From NCBI GenBank assembly GCA_029582265.1, contig CM055828.1, positions 13,303,777-13,367,776 on the forward strand: a stretch of DNA of 64,000 nucleotides, given 5' to 3'. The DNA comes from Zoroaster sp. YZ-2022. Taxonomy: Eukaryota > Echinodermata > Asteroidea > Forcipulatida > Zoroasteridae. Shown in pieces: positions 10,780-19,743 of the stretch (within the stretch, counting starts at the first letter, position 1; every line of letters starts with the position of its first letter). The translations under genes and the position numbers were made by a program. Below the pieces are notes generated by a model. It was not told where the DNA came from. It made no database searches and worked only from the letters and a program-made list of their open reading frames with translations.

Positions 10780-12108
10780 ATGGCTTTCATCAATAAGTTT
10801 TCTTGCGAATGTTCTAAGAGTGAAACGGACTTATTCAGCGTCCCTCCCACTCAGACTTCAATTTTAAAGGGCCAATGGATACAGTTTAACCCACTGACTA
10901 ATATCGTGGACTCTGATTCTATAGAATTCAACGTGACTGAATCGTCAGCACACTATCTGGATTTGGCACATTCTATGATAAATGTAAAGGCAAAGATTGT
11001 TAATGAAGATGGAACGGATCTTGCAGATGACGCACAAGTTGGTCCCGTAAATCTTTTTCTACATTCCCTGTTCTCCGAAGTTGATATTACTCTTAATGAT
11101 AGACTCGTGTCGTCGGCAACGAACAATTATGCATATCGGGCCATAATCGAATCCTTATTGTCTTTTGGAGATAGTGCGAAGAAATCCCAATTAACATCAG
11201 CTTTATTTTTCAAGGATACAGCCGGGAGAATGAATCAGACCAACCCCCTCGCTGAGGGTGCACATAACGAAGGATTAAAACAACGGTATCAATTTACTAA
11301 AGGGAGTCACGTGGTCGATCTATTTGGGCCGATTCACAGTGACATCTTTTTTCAAGACAGACTCTTGTTGAACGGTGTCAGCCTTAAACTTAAGTTTCAT
11401 CGTAGTAAAAATGATTTTTGTTTGTTAACCCCCCTGCAAACTGACAAATATAAAGTAAAAATTATGGATGCAACTTTCTACGTAAGAAAAGTTTCTCTCA
11501 GCCCATCAATTGCTCTGACGCACGCTAAAATGTTGGATACTACTACAGCAAAATATCCATTACGTAGGGTAGATGTTAAAAGTTTCTCCATTCAACACGG
11601 AAACCTGTCATTTACACGCGAAAATTTGTTCTTGGGACAAATTCCTAGACGCATTGTGATTGGAATCGTGGGTAACAGGGCGTACAATGGTGATTACAGA
11701 CAGAACCCTTACAATTTTGAACATTACAATTTAAATTTTCTTGGACTGTACGTGGACAATGAACAAACACCTTGGAGACCTCTTCAGCCTAATTTTTAAG
11801 GGCCGGACAAGAATTACATGATGGCCTATCAGACTTTATTTTCCGGTATAAATACCCTATACCAAGACGCAGGCAATCAGATAGATAGATCAGACTATGA
11901 ATCTGGTTACACACTCTACGCTTTCGATCTATCTCCCGACCATTCGGAAGGACCGCATTTTAATCTGGTAAATCGTAGCAATCTACGACTGGAACTAAAA
12001 TTTGCATCAGCACTACCCGAAACGGTGAATGTTATCATCTACAGTGAATTCGAATCTATTCTAGAGGTGGACAAAAGTCGTAATATTCTGATCGATTACT
12101 CCAATTAG
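10780..12108 (+). pseudogene. Polinton major capsid protein (double jelly-roll), one in-frame TAA
   Basis: A frame of 443 codons starts at ATG 10780, six bases after the previous gene. It is broken once, by TAA at 11797-11799, and continues in the same frame to the stop ending at 12108. Readable landmarks are QWIQFNPLTN, SEVDITLNDRLV with AYRAIIESLL, and YPLRRVDVKSF, with GLYVDNEQTPWRPL before the stop and MAYQTLFSG after it. These are typical of the adenovirus hexon-like MCP of Polintons, which trimerises into pseudohexameric capsomers. Size and its place between the small basic protein and the protease match the family. A single nonsense change separates it from an open frame. Confidence 0.9.
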
Positions 12109-12117
12109 AAAGACGAG

Positions 12118-12639
12118 ATGGATACAGTTCAGCTTTTGAAAGTACTTCAAGGGGACAGATATACCAGACAATACCTAGGAGGTGTATTTCCTTCAGATCG
12201 ATTACCCCCAGTAAACAGATACCCACAGGCTTTTATTATTAATTCCGATACAAGCGATCAACCTGGAACACATTGGCTGGCGTGCTACTTCGATCAAGAC
12301 AAACGGGCAGAATTCTTTGACTCTTTTGGTCAAGCTCCAGCTACATATGGACACTATTTTAAAACATTTATCGATGACAATAGCGTAAGCTGTACTTATA
12401 ACACAACGTGTTTACAATCCATGAATACAACGGTGTGTGGTCAGTACTGTATTTTTTACTTAGTACATAGATGTAGAAATGTACCTATGATTGATATTGT
12501 TGCAGCATTTACAGATGATAGTTTAATCAACGATGTGTTAGTTCAAGATTTTACAGAAGAAAAATACGAAGTTGATGTTCCAGTTGTCGATTTTGATTTA
12601 ATGACTAGACAAATTTCTGTAAAACAAAAGAAAGATTAA
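12118..12639 (+). CDS. Adenain-type cysteine protease (capsid maturation), intact
   Basis: Intact 173-codon frame, ATG nine bases after the MCP stop. Catalytic residues are visible in family order: His52 in GTHWLACYF, Asp68 in FFDSFG, Gln100 in CLQSMN and the nucleophile in VCGQYCIFY (Cys107-Cys111). This C5/C48-like fold processes capsid and core proteins during virion maturation in adenoviruses and Polintons. The length is usual for the family. It is the last gene of the plus-strand capsid cluster; an AATAAA lies at 12706-12711. It has no lesion, unlike its upstream neighbours. Confidence 0.93.
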   Translation: MDTVQLLKVLQGDRYTRQYLGGVFPSDRLPPVNRYPQAFIINSDTSDQPGTHWLACYFDQDKRAEFFDSFGQAPATYGHYFKTFIDDNSVSCTYNTTCLQSMNTTVCGQYCIFYLVHRCRNVPMIDIVAAFTDDSLINDVLVQDFTEEKYEVDVPVVDFDLMTRQISVKQKKD

Positions 12640-13055
12640 AGTCTGTTTATTATTATTATTATTATTATTATTAGCATTTTAGTTTTAAGAAAAGAACCCT
12701 ATAAAAATAAATCAAGCAAACAAATAAGAAAACAAAAACAGTGTTTATTCTTTCCAATGTATTAATATCATTGCTTTTATTTCTCAATGTAAAGTAAATA
12801 AATGAATATTATAATCGTCAAACGTTTATTCTGTGTTTTTATTGTCTACATTTGAAAACAACTACACTAGTACACTAAAGTTTAATTAATACAAATATAT
12901 GGAATAAAATACGCTCAAACTAATACACAATACACATTTTTTTCCCAAAGTTTTTTTTTCCCGTTTTTTTTTTCCCAAAGTTTTTTTTCTTTCTTTTTTT
13001 CCCCCAAAGTTTTTTTTTTTTTCTTTCTAAATCATACAACAAGTTTTACAATTAT
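12640..13055. other. AT-rich gap between convergent Polinton gene clusters
   Basis: This holds an (ATT)n run (12648-12673), AATAAA for the plus cluster (12706-12711), TTTATT motifs that read as AATAAA on the minus strand, and poly-T/CCC stretches at 12940-13030. No coding sequence is seen. Confidence 0.8.
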
Positions 13056-13677
13056 TTACATAGTTTCCCAAGAAAGTCTTTTTCTCAATTTTAAAGGCGT
13101 AGACACAACCCTTTTACGTTTAGAAACACGTGATGGGTTAGTGGCCGTCATCAAAAGATTAGGGTCCACAGGTAACAACCGTTTTTCGGTTGAATCACTC
13201 TGCTTAAATTTTCTCACGACATCACGTCGTATTTCGTTTCCAATAATACTTTCAGGAGCATTTGATTTGGCTAATCCACGCACAAAGTACTGCCAACCGT
13301 GGGGGGTAAACCCTTTTTTATTTCGTAAAGTGTCATTCACCAGATCAATTATATTAGAACCTTTCACAACATTACCCTCGTATACAAGTTCATCATTCTT
13401 ATTCCATGTCATGACATCATTATTTTAAAGTTTATTCAATAATAGCTTAGCGCGTCTATGCAATGTCTTTGGTACGCTTTCAAGAATTTGAGGTGTTAGG
13501 TCATCCTTAGATGTTACTCCTCCACGCGTCTCCTTTCCAGATGGGGCATATTTTTCATGTCTTCTTCCAATCTATGCAGTTTGCTCTGCGTAATATTACG
13601 AGTGAGGAGGACATTTTGTAAGGCCCTTGTGACCTGATCGGATGGAGCATTAATCATTGTTTTCTTTGTGTAACGCA
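13056..13677 (-). pseudogene. Polinton protein of unknown function (GSNIIDLVND type), broken
   Basis: Reading leftwards, a start near 13677 (MRYTKKTMINAP) gives about 50 codons with a coiled-coil-like stretch, then shifts frame near 13510-13550. It continues with a Leu/Lys-rich helix and meets TAA at 13425-13427, after which 118 open codons run to 13056. The 118-codon part has WNKNDELVYEG, GSNIIDLVNDTLR and GWQYFVRGLAKSN, and a basic C-terminal tail. I recall this kind of motif in animal Polinton-associated proteins but know no function. It lies just downstream of the next gene with almost no gap, so they were probably one transcription unit. Confidence 0.55.
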
Positions 13678-14007
13678 TCACTTGGGAAACAGAAACCCTC
13701 CGATTGTACTTAATATGGGAGCAGGTAATGATCCTAAAAATCCTCCTTTTTGGATCAACAACCGCTTACGTTTAAAGTGTGGGACCTTCTTGTCAGATAA
13801 AGTGCGTAGATGAATCTTATGCTTAGCAAGTTTCTTCTTCTGATCCGGTGTCAAAGGTACCTTGCCTTTTATAATGTTCAATGCACATTCACATAAACAG
13901 GTTACCAGTTCTTTGTCGGCGTTCTTCAAAATAGCCTTTCTTTTCTTTGTTGAGGATTTATTCAACACATGCAGCGTGTGAACGTTGTCCATTAACCGTC
14001 GCGTCAT
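13678..14007 (-). CDS. Small basic Polinton protein with hydrophobic C-terminal GGF segment
   Basis: This intact 109-codon frame starts at ATG 14007. It has a helical, Lys-rich N-terminal half (STKKRKAILKNADKEL, then CECALNIIKGKVPL) and a basic patch (FKRKRLLIQKGG), followed by a short hydrophobic tail (LPAPILSTIGGFLF). Basic patch plus hydrophobic GG-containing tail suggests a membrane-active or minor virion protein. Proteins of this shape accompany animal Polintons, but I cannot name a function. It sits 34 bases downstream of the ATPase stop on the same strand. Confidence 0.55.
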   Translation of the reverse strand: MTRRLMDNVHTLHVLNKSSTKKRKAILKNADKELVTCLCECALNIIKGKVPLTPDQKKKLAKHKIHLRTLSDKKVPHFKRKRLLIQKGGFLGSLPAPILSTIGGFLFPK

Positions 14008-14041
14008 GATGACAAATGAGCTGGTGATCCAGTGGCTAGCC

Positions 14042-14680
14042 TTATTTAGGGACGTAGGCGTACATAGTGTCCCCCGGGAAGATACCCGTACGCAATCTCC
14101 ATTCTTCGGGGCAGTTCGGTTTTAAATCAATAAACAGATACGAGTACGGTTGACTGGTCGCGTCGGCGTAAGCTTCTACCATAAATCTTGTTTGACCGGG
14201 ATACATTTGTTTAGCCAGATGCATAACCTGAGAACGGTCTCTTGGATTCTTGAATAGAATTATATAATGGCAATTGAGGCTTACGGTCCGACTTTCTTTG
14301 GATTGATGAAATAAGTTCTGTACGATGTTTATCACGGAGACGTTCAGGTGATGAGACCCCCTGGTAAATAGTTTGGTGACTTCGGGGTCGTTGCCACACT
14401 CGCTCATCAGATCATCCAAAATAATTAAGTTCTTGACTTCCGGGTCAATGAGATCCGACCAATCCTCTGGTAACCCCTCAATAAACTGAATATTAGGTAG
14501 GTCGCGAGACAGTTCCTCGTAAGCCGGCTGATATTGACCATAACACCAGATAATTCGCTCAGGCGCATCAACAAAGACATGTTTTCTATATTTGATTAAT
14601 TTACAAACCCAGTTTGTTTTTCCTGAAGATGTTGGCCCAGCCACGCAGAATGTTGCGGGATGTTTAAGCTTTGTATCCAT
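14042..14680 (-). CDS. Genome-packaging ATPase (A32/FtsK-HerA type), intact
   Basis: Intact 212-codon frame from ATG 14680. Walker A is GPTSSGKT at residues 15-22 and Walker B is LIILDD at 85-90, followed by LMSECGND. A sensor-like NIVQNLFHQ lies near 116-124. Size and motifs match the Polinton/adintovirus packaging ATPase, which pumps the genome into preformed capsids. It is the best preserved minus-strand gene. No lesion is visible. Confidence 0.93.
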   Translation of the reverse strand: MDTKLKHPATFCVAGPTSSGKTNWVCKLIKYRKHVFVDAPERIIWCYGQYQPAYEELSRDLPNIQFIEGLPEDWSDLIDPEVKNLIILDDLMSECGNDPEVTKLFTRGSHHLNVSVINIVQNLFHQSKESRTVSLNCHYIILFKNPRDRSQVMHLAKQMYPGQTRFMVEAYADATSQPYSYLFIDLKPNCPEEWRLRTGIFPGDTMYAYVPK

Positions 14681-14785
14681 GAGAGAGAATGACCCTATGA
14701 TCTTTTTAGTATCGTTATTTAATAAACCTAAATGAATGATGTCATGACATGAATATCATACTATATTGACGTAACACGCTTATAA

Positions 14786-14965
14786 TTATTCGGAAGTGTT
14801 ATTTTTGATAGCTAGCAATAATACATTCGATACAAAGTCATCAGATTCTTGTAATGCAATATTCTTAAAAATAACAGACAACTCTATTCCAAATACATAG
14901 GATAAAATAATAGTGCTTAATAAAACAACTAATACAACTAGAAATTCGAGTTTGTTTACACAAAC
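14786..14965 (-). pseudogene. C-terminal remnant of a possible membrane protein
   Basis: The minus strand has an open frame ending in TAA at 14786-14788 with one clear membrane segment (FLVVLVVLLSTIILSYVFGI). Its upstream part is modular-repeat sequence (14966-15113), so only the last 60 or so codons can be native Polinton sequence. It could be a real small gene truncated by that insertion, or chance. Confidence 0.3.
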
Positions 14966-15113
14966 TCTAGGTGTTCGGGAGGAAGTAAAGGTCAAATTGG
15001 GGTCACCTTTGTGTAAAATTGTTTTGACAAATAACGATCTGTACAATGGTGCAAAGATTGTGAATTTACCTCTTGTGGAAGATTTTGTTTCAAATATTAA
15101 ACTTTGACTTCCG
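14966..15113 (-). repeat. Fragment of the AGGTGTTCG modular repeat inserted in the PolB region
   Basis: On the minus strand this carries CAAAGTTTAATATTTGAAAC, ACCCCAATTTGACCT and CCCGAACACCTAGAG, all of which recur in the modular repeat at 52.76-53.1 kb and 63.1-64 kb. PolB coding sequence stops at its right edge. Confidence 0.65.
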
Positions 15114-16771
15114 TTGTACGGTGTATCCTATCTCAATGGCTTTCTGTAATTCGAGGGATACATATGTACCGTACAATGCCCGTTCATCATCGTTGTGATG
15201 ACAGGGCGTCTGCTGTAGTGTTTCTACACATGTCCGACAAAGAGGAAACATGAGTTTTCCAGCAGCTCTATAGGGAAGAACAGGATGGTATAGAGTGGAC
15301 GGGGGGATAATTTTACACTTAATAAGACCAAAATATCGTTTCGGTTTGCGGTAACACCATGTGTTTATCTCAACTAACGTGAAGCTGAGATATAAGTTTT
15401 GAGGCTTTGCATGGTGGAATATCGATATCGTTTCGGTTTGCGGTAACACCATGTGTTTATCTCAACTAACGTGAAGCTGAGATACAGGTTCTGAAAAGAA
15501 CCGTATCGCACAATCGTATCTCAACCTTCGTTAAGTGAGAAAGGTTCAAGGGAGAACCAATTTCGGGCAACTCGTTTTTCTCTACTGTCGCTAAGTGAGA
15601 AATATGGTTCAGGGAGAACCATGGGGACTTCACGGGTTAATATGGTTCAGGGAGAACCAAAATACTCGGACACATCTTTAAAATTTTCTGTGATTAATTC
15701 AGGGTGTCCGACAGGGTAACAACAATACTTGTTCGTAAAGGGGTATAATGCACAGAAATCCACGTATTGAATATTCTCGTTCGCTTCGACCTCGTAAAAA
15801 AGACGAGTTGCATTCGTCCGACCACCATAGAAAGCATGACGGGGGTCGAGTTGACTACGTTCAGGGTCTGAGAGGCACATCGAGTGGTAATTCTTTGAAG
15901 ATGGTATCCCATTCACACTCCCACATTTCAATGAGAGTGTATTCCGTCTGAGTCTGAATGAACCGTTTTTTCTCCATGGTCCTAGCATACACCTCATGCA
16001 TTGGCATGTTAAGTTTAGGGTGTATTTATCATCTGGCTCAACACCATTCCCTAATTGATCAAATATACTTTGAAAAATGGAACCCAGAAGAGGCGTAGCT
16101 TCTTCAAATCCTACATTATCTAAATTTAGGAATTGCACATTATAATCATACATGTAGGCCTGAAACCTCTTAATGTATTTGTCTCGTACACTTACTATTT
16201 TATAAAAGTCTTCAGGTGTACGAGGTTTCTGAGTCGGAGTTTCGTCTTGATCGCTCCAGTCTTCTTCGTCGGTCGGCAAAGTAGTTGGCGACTGCACGGT
16301 ATCCCCCAGTGTACCCGACTCCTTCTCTCCATGAAAAATCTTGTTGGGCGGAGATTCGAATTGACCATCATCGATGTACGGTGGTAGAACTCTCTTTCCG
16401 GCGCCAGTCATAAACGATGCTTCGGCAACCCCGCTTGTTCCTGATTCCTCCCCTCGGCTTACCCGTGATGAAGCCAATTCATGGTGGTATAGACCATCGA
16501 TCCCAGGGTCTTCCTCACAGTTATTATCACTTAAATGTTCTGCCAAATCAAATGGATCTTCGCTGTGAAACGATAATGTTTCACATAAGTTCTCCAGTGA
16601 TTCTTCTCCCTCGTCATCACTCTCATCCATCCCCAGAAGCGCCATGATCCCAAGATATTCCATCCGTGTAAATACTGCCTCTTTCTCAGCATCTGATAAT
16701 TTAAAATACTGCAATAAAATAGCGCATTCTTCAATGTTGAAAGAGCCGAAATCTTGTAGATCTGAAAACAT
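15114..16771 (-). pseudogene. Protein-primed DNA polymerase B, N-terminus and palm motif A only
   Basis: ATG 16771 opens a long frame with an acidic N-terminal region (DESDDEGEES, DEEDWSDQDE) and then the usual Polinton PolB N-terminal segment (FEEATPLLGSIFQSIFDQ). About 50 codons later the protein is already at FYGGRTNATRLFYEV and palm motif A, DFCALYPFTNKY. The exonuclease and TPR1 parts that should come first are therefore deleted (near 16000). A 320-bp hairpin-rich insertion (15336-15655) splits the frame after VSEYFG. Coding resumes as FGLIKCKIIPP and LCRTCVETLQQTPCHHNDDERAL and is cut off at 15114; motifs B and C (DTDS) are absent from the window. The polymerase would replicate the element from protein-capped ends; this copy cannot. 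Confidence 0.88.
15336..15655. mobile_element. Hairpin-rich insertion in PolB flanked by 9-bp repeats
   Basis: ACCAAAATA occurs at 15327-15335 and 15656-15664, exactly where PolB coding sequence stops and resumes. Between them two hairpin types recur. Type A pairs CTCA with TGAG around a loop with CTAACGTGAAG or similar: 15366-15392, 15458-15484, 15517-15540, 15577-15602. Type B pairs GGTTC with GAACC: 15487-15502, 15543-15558, 15606-15620, 15644-15658. A segment of about 61 bp containing TCGTTTCGGTTTGCGGTAAC is present twice, 92 bp apart. No coding capacity and no family I recognise. Confidence 0.7.
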
Positions 16772-16835
16772 GGTGAAACGATGAAGAGACCAACTGTATC
16801 TTGTAGCATATGTTTAATTTTGTTTTACTCCTAAA

Positions 16836-16843
16836 ATTATATA
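16836..16843 (-). promoter_or_regulatory. TATA-like box for PolB
   Basis: Minus-strand TATATAAT lies about 65 bases upstream of the PolB ATG (16771). Motif and spacing fit a core promoter. Confidence 0.4.
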
Positions 16844-16889
16844 CGTTTTGCTAGAATATTTTTACCGCCCTTTTATTTATTTATTTTTT

Positions 16890-17008
16890 TGTTCTCAAAC
16901 CTAATCCCTTTGTTATGCATTTTGTCCTATCAAGATTTCGACTTTTAACAAAACATCCCTTCTTACGCTAATTTTAATTCCTTTGTTATGCATTTTGTCC
17001 TATGTCAA
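16890..17008. repeat. Internal copies of the Polinton terminal subrepeat
   Basis: CTTTGTTATGCATTTTGTCC occurs twice (about 16910 and 16981) with TTTCGACTTTTAACAAAACA between, the same orientation as the right terminal repeat. This is a detached piece of the terminal array about 2 kb inside the end. The stretch 16844-16889 between PolB and here holds nothing else I can name. Confidence 0.75.
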
Positions 17009-17249
17009 GAGTATCGCTACGGTGTTTATATTTTTTTGCAAATCAACCTTGTTTGCATGGTTGTGTATGCAGGGTTTTTCCTTGTCAGAACATCGTCTTT
17101 GCCTAGCATATCCTGACCAGGGCCAGTCAGCCTTTTTACAATCATATGTGTTTTGTTTTATTGTTTACACTGATGTGTCACTGCGCCATGAGCGTCTCTT
17201 TTGACGGATACCGGCGCATTACAAATGTTCATTATTATTATTATTTATT
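17009..17249 (+). mobile_element. 3' tail of an L2/CR1-type LINE in the Polinton right arm
   Basis: The segment ends CGGCGCATTACAAATGTTCA followed by ATT repeats. The L2-like LINE at 41.8-43.3 kb ends the same way (GGCGCTTTACAAATGCTTGT plus ATT). TCAAGA precedes it and AAGA follows, interrupting Polinton repeat sequence. It is a 5'-truncated LINE of about 240 bp or a SINE that borrowed the tail. Confidence 0.65.
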
Positions 17250-17640
17250 AAGATTTCGACTTTTTCTTTTGTTCGTCCTCAATCGTTGTTTGTGCAACGA
17301 ATCCTTTCAAACACCGGTCAGGGTTCAAATTTCTTTTCCAATCTTTCACACACCTCTATACTTATAAATAATTATGTCTCGCCAAGATTTGGCCTCCATC
17401 CTTTGTTCTCAAACCTAATCCCATGCATTGTTATGCATTTTGTCCTATCAAGATTTCGACTTTTTCTTGTGTTCGTCCTCAATCGTTGTTTGTGCAACGA
17501 ATCCTTTCAAACACCAGTCAGGGTTCAAATTTCTTTTCCAATCTTTCACACACCTCTATACTCGTAAATAGTTATGTCTCGCCAAGATTTGGCCTCCATC
17601 CTTTGATCATACCATAATCCCTCGTGAATAGTTTTGTCCC
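17250..17640. repeat. Direct tandem repeat of about 200 bp, two and a part copies
   Basis: GTTCGTCCTCAATCGTTGTT is seen near 17271 and again 200 bases later, with the following 150 bases nearly identical, and a partial third copy begins near 17626. Each copy starts with ATTTCGACTTTTT, a piece of the terminal subrepeat. Open frames here are duplicated by the repeat and look non-coding. Confidence 0.85.
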
Positions 17641-17858
17641 GCCAAGATTTCGACTCCTTTTGTTCAATAGATGTCTGGGCACCACCACACCCTTTGGCGC
17701 GCTAATCATTCAGGGTTTATCAGGTGGTCCATTCTCTCGTATTGGGATCGATATTATCATAGCAATACCGTACGGGGCCCCTCACATCAACTCTTCATTC
17801 ACATACACTGACTGGACTTGAGCAACACCCCCCGTAAGTTAGCTACATCTTCACCAGT

Positions 17859-18098
17859 ATGGCCACCATCTGTGCATTCTATCAGTATGTGAGAGATAAT
17901 CGCGAAATTGAGATTATCGAAGCAGAGCGTATGAGGATTAATGCTCATCCTGAACTAAGAGAATGGGAAGGTATTCCCAAAAACTTTACTCACGTGGAGG
18001 TTATTTCTCAGATGGAGGCATTGCAATATGCTGTCGTTGTTGGGAACTTGGAGTACGCAAGGTTTCTGGTGCAGAGTAACCCGTCAAAGTTCAAGTAA
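17859..18098 (+). CDS. Possible small gene in the Polinton right arm (unrecognised)
   Basis: A 79-codon frame starts at an ATG in good context (CCAGTATGGCC) and has balanced, protein-like composition (MATICAFYQYVRDN, HPELREWEGIPK). Its end, ALQYAVVVGNLEYARFLVQ, resembles half an ankyrin repeat. A GT that could serve as donor lies just before the stop, and a good acceptor (TTTGTTTCCCCAG, ending 18221) and donor (CAATGTAAGT near 18255) follow. It may be exon 1 of a spliced gene. No function can be assigned; chance is possible. Confidence 0.35.
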   Translation: MATICAFYQYVRDNREIEIIEAERMRINAHPELREWEGIPKNFTHVEVISQMEALQYAVVVGNLEYARFLVQSNPSKFK

Positions 18099-18324
18099 CC
18101 CGTGTACGTCCAAGACCATCGAAAGCAACACACCAATAAATCAGGGGGCCAAGGAGGGCCCCCGCCCAAATCTTCCAAAAAGAGAATATTTTCATGTCTG
18201 TTGTAGCATGTTTGTTTCCCCAGTATCTCATCTTTACGCAGTACAACGCAGTCAATGTAAGTACACAAATAGTCCTTTTTAGGACTTTATTTTACATATT
18301 GTTTGATTCTCCCGTTAATTATTA

Positions 18325-18375
18325 TTTTTATTTATTTATTTATTTATTTATTTTATTTATTTATTTTATTTTTAT
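18325..18375. repeat. (TTTA)n low-complexity tract
   Basis: Run of TTTA units with a few variants. The flanking 18099-18324 and 18376-18476 hold no recognised feature beyond the splice-like signals noted for the preceding frame. Confidence 0.9.
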
Positions 18376-18476
18376 ATATTTTATATTTTTATATTTTTGT
18401 TCTTGTTTTGTTATTTGAATCACATCCCATTCAACGCCAACCAACTACTATAGAAAGTAGCTAAACGCTATACCGT

Positions 18477-19053
18477 TGTTATGCATTTTGTCTCATCAAG
18501 ATCCCGGCTTTTAACAATACAAATCTTCTTACGCTAATTTTAATCCCTTTGTTATGCATTTTGTCTCATCAAGATCCCAACTTTTAACAGTACAAACCCT
18601 CTTACGCTAATTCAACCCCCTTGTTACGCTAAGTTTAATGCCTTTGTTATGCATTTTGTCTCATCAAGATTTCGACTTTTAACAATACATCCCTTGTTAC
18701 GCTAATTCAACCCTTTGTTATGCATTTTGTCTCATAAAGATTTCGACTTTTAACAATACATCCCTTGTTATTCTAATTCATCCTTTTGTTATGCATTTTG
18801 TCTCATAAAGATTTCGACTTTTAACAATGCAAACCTTGTTATGCTAATTCAACCCTTTGTTATGCATTTTGTCTCATAAAGATTTCGACTTTTAACACTA
18901 CAACCTTTGTTACGCTAATTCAACCCCCTTGTTATGCTAATTCAACCCTTTGTTATGCTAATTAAACCCGTTGTTTTACTAATTTTTAATCCCATTGTTA
19001 TGCTAATTAAATTCCTTTGTTATGTATTTTGTCCTATCAAGACCCTACACACT
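18477..19053. repeat. Polinton right terminal inverted repeat
   Basis: Inverted counterpart of 775-1233, built from the same subrepeats (TTATGCATTTTGTCTCATCA, TTTCGACTTTTAACAATACA). It is about 120 bp longer than the left arm, so the copy number of the 71-bp unit differs. The last bases, CTATCAAGACCCTACACACT, are the exact complement of the left end. Confidence 0.9.
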
Positions 19054-19743
19054 ACTTATGACATCATCAAGGTAAACAAGGCATGCAGACCAGTGTAAGC
19101 CATGCAAAACAAGTTCCACCAATCGTTGGAAAGTAGGGGGCGCATTCGTAAGACCCATGGGCATGACTTTGAATTGGTAAAGACCGTCACCGGTGGTAAA
19201 TGCGGTCTTTTCTCTGTCATCAGGGTGGACCGCTACCTGCCAGTAGCCACTGGACAAGTCAACAGCAGTGAAGTATACGGAGCCAGACAGGGCGTCCAGT
19301 GTATCGTCAGTACGGGGGAGTGGATGTGAGTCCTTAATTGCGACCTTATTGCTTTTTCGGTAATCCACACAAAACCGATAACTCCCGTCATTCTTTTTGA
19401 CCATTACAATGGGAGAGGACCAGGGGCTATGACTGTCTTCAATGATATCATTATCTTGGAGGGTTTGCATTTGTTTGTGAATTTCCTGCTTGATGACAGG
19501 GGAACTGCGGTATGCACGTTGGCACATGGGTGATGCGTCACCCGTACGGATACGATGGCTGACCAAATCCGTACGACCATAATCATGGGGACCAGTGCTA
19601 AACACATTGGAATATTTGCACAGGAGATTCTCCAGTTCACAACGTTGTGATGGTGAAATATCAGCCGTAGATAAATCTACAGGAGGCAGAGGGGATTGTT
19701 GAGTAGTGGACACGTGGGCTACGGTTGGAAGGGAATCAGACAA
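19054..19743 (-). pseudogene. Ty3/gypsy G1: N-terminal two thirds of reverse transcriptase
   Basis: The minus strand reads RTGDASPMCQRAYR, DNDIIEDSHSPWSSPIVMV, FCVDYRKSNKVAIKD, FTAVDLSSGYWQV, FKVMPMGLTNAPPTFQRLV and finally VYLDDVI. There the Polinton terminus cuts in. RT motifs 1-5 including the catalytic YLDD are present and the frame is open. The following part is at 1-774. Comparing the spacing with the chromovirus RT at 36060-36150 in this window, about 16 codons are missing between the two halves. Confidence 0.93.

Larger units (their letters stand above)
775..19053 (+). mobile_element. Polinton/Maverick (adintovirus-like), 18.3 kb, degenerate
   Basis: The element is bounded by inverted termini starting AGTGTGTAGGGTCTTGATAG at 775 and ending with the complement at 19053; starting with AG is usual for Polintons. 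It encodes the hallmark set: retroviral-type integrase, protein-primed family B polymerase, A32/FtsK-type ATPase, adenain-type protease, double jelly-roll capsid protein and penton. Genes at 1.3-12.6 kb are on the plus strand and those at 13.0-16.8 kb on the minus strand, converging near 12.6-13.0 kb. Later insertions are a CR1-like LINE (3916-9442, itself carrying a hAT MITE), a hairpin-rich element in PolB, a modular-repeat piece near 15.0 kb and a LINE tail near 17.1 kb. Without the large LINE it would be about 12.8 kb. No 6-bp target duplication is visible (CAAGAT left, ACTTAT right). Several core genes are broken, so it cannot be autonomous. Confidence 0.95.
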
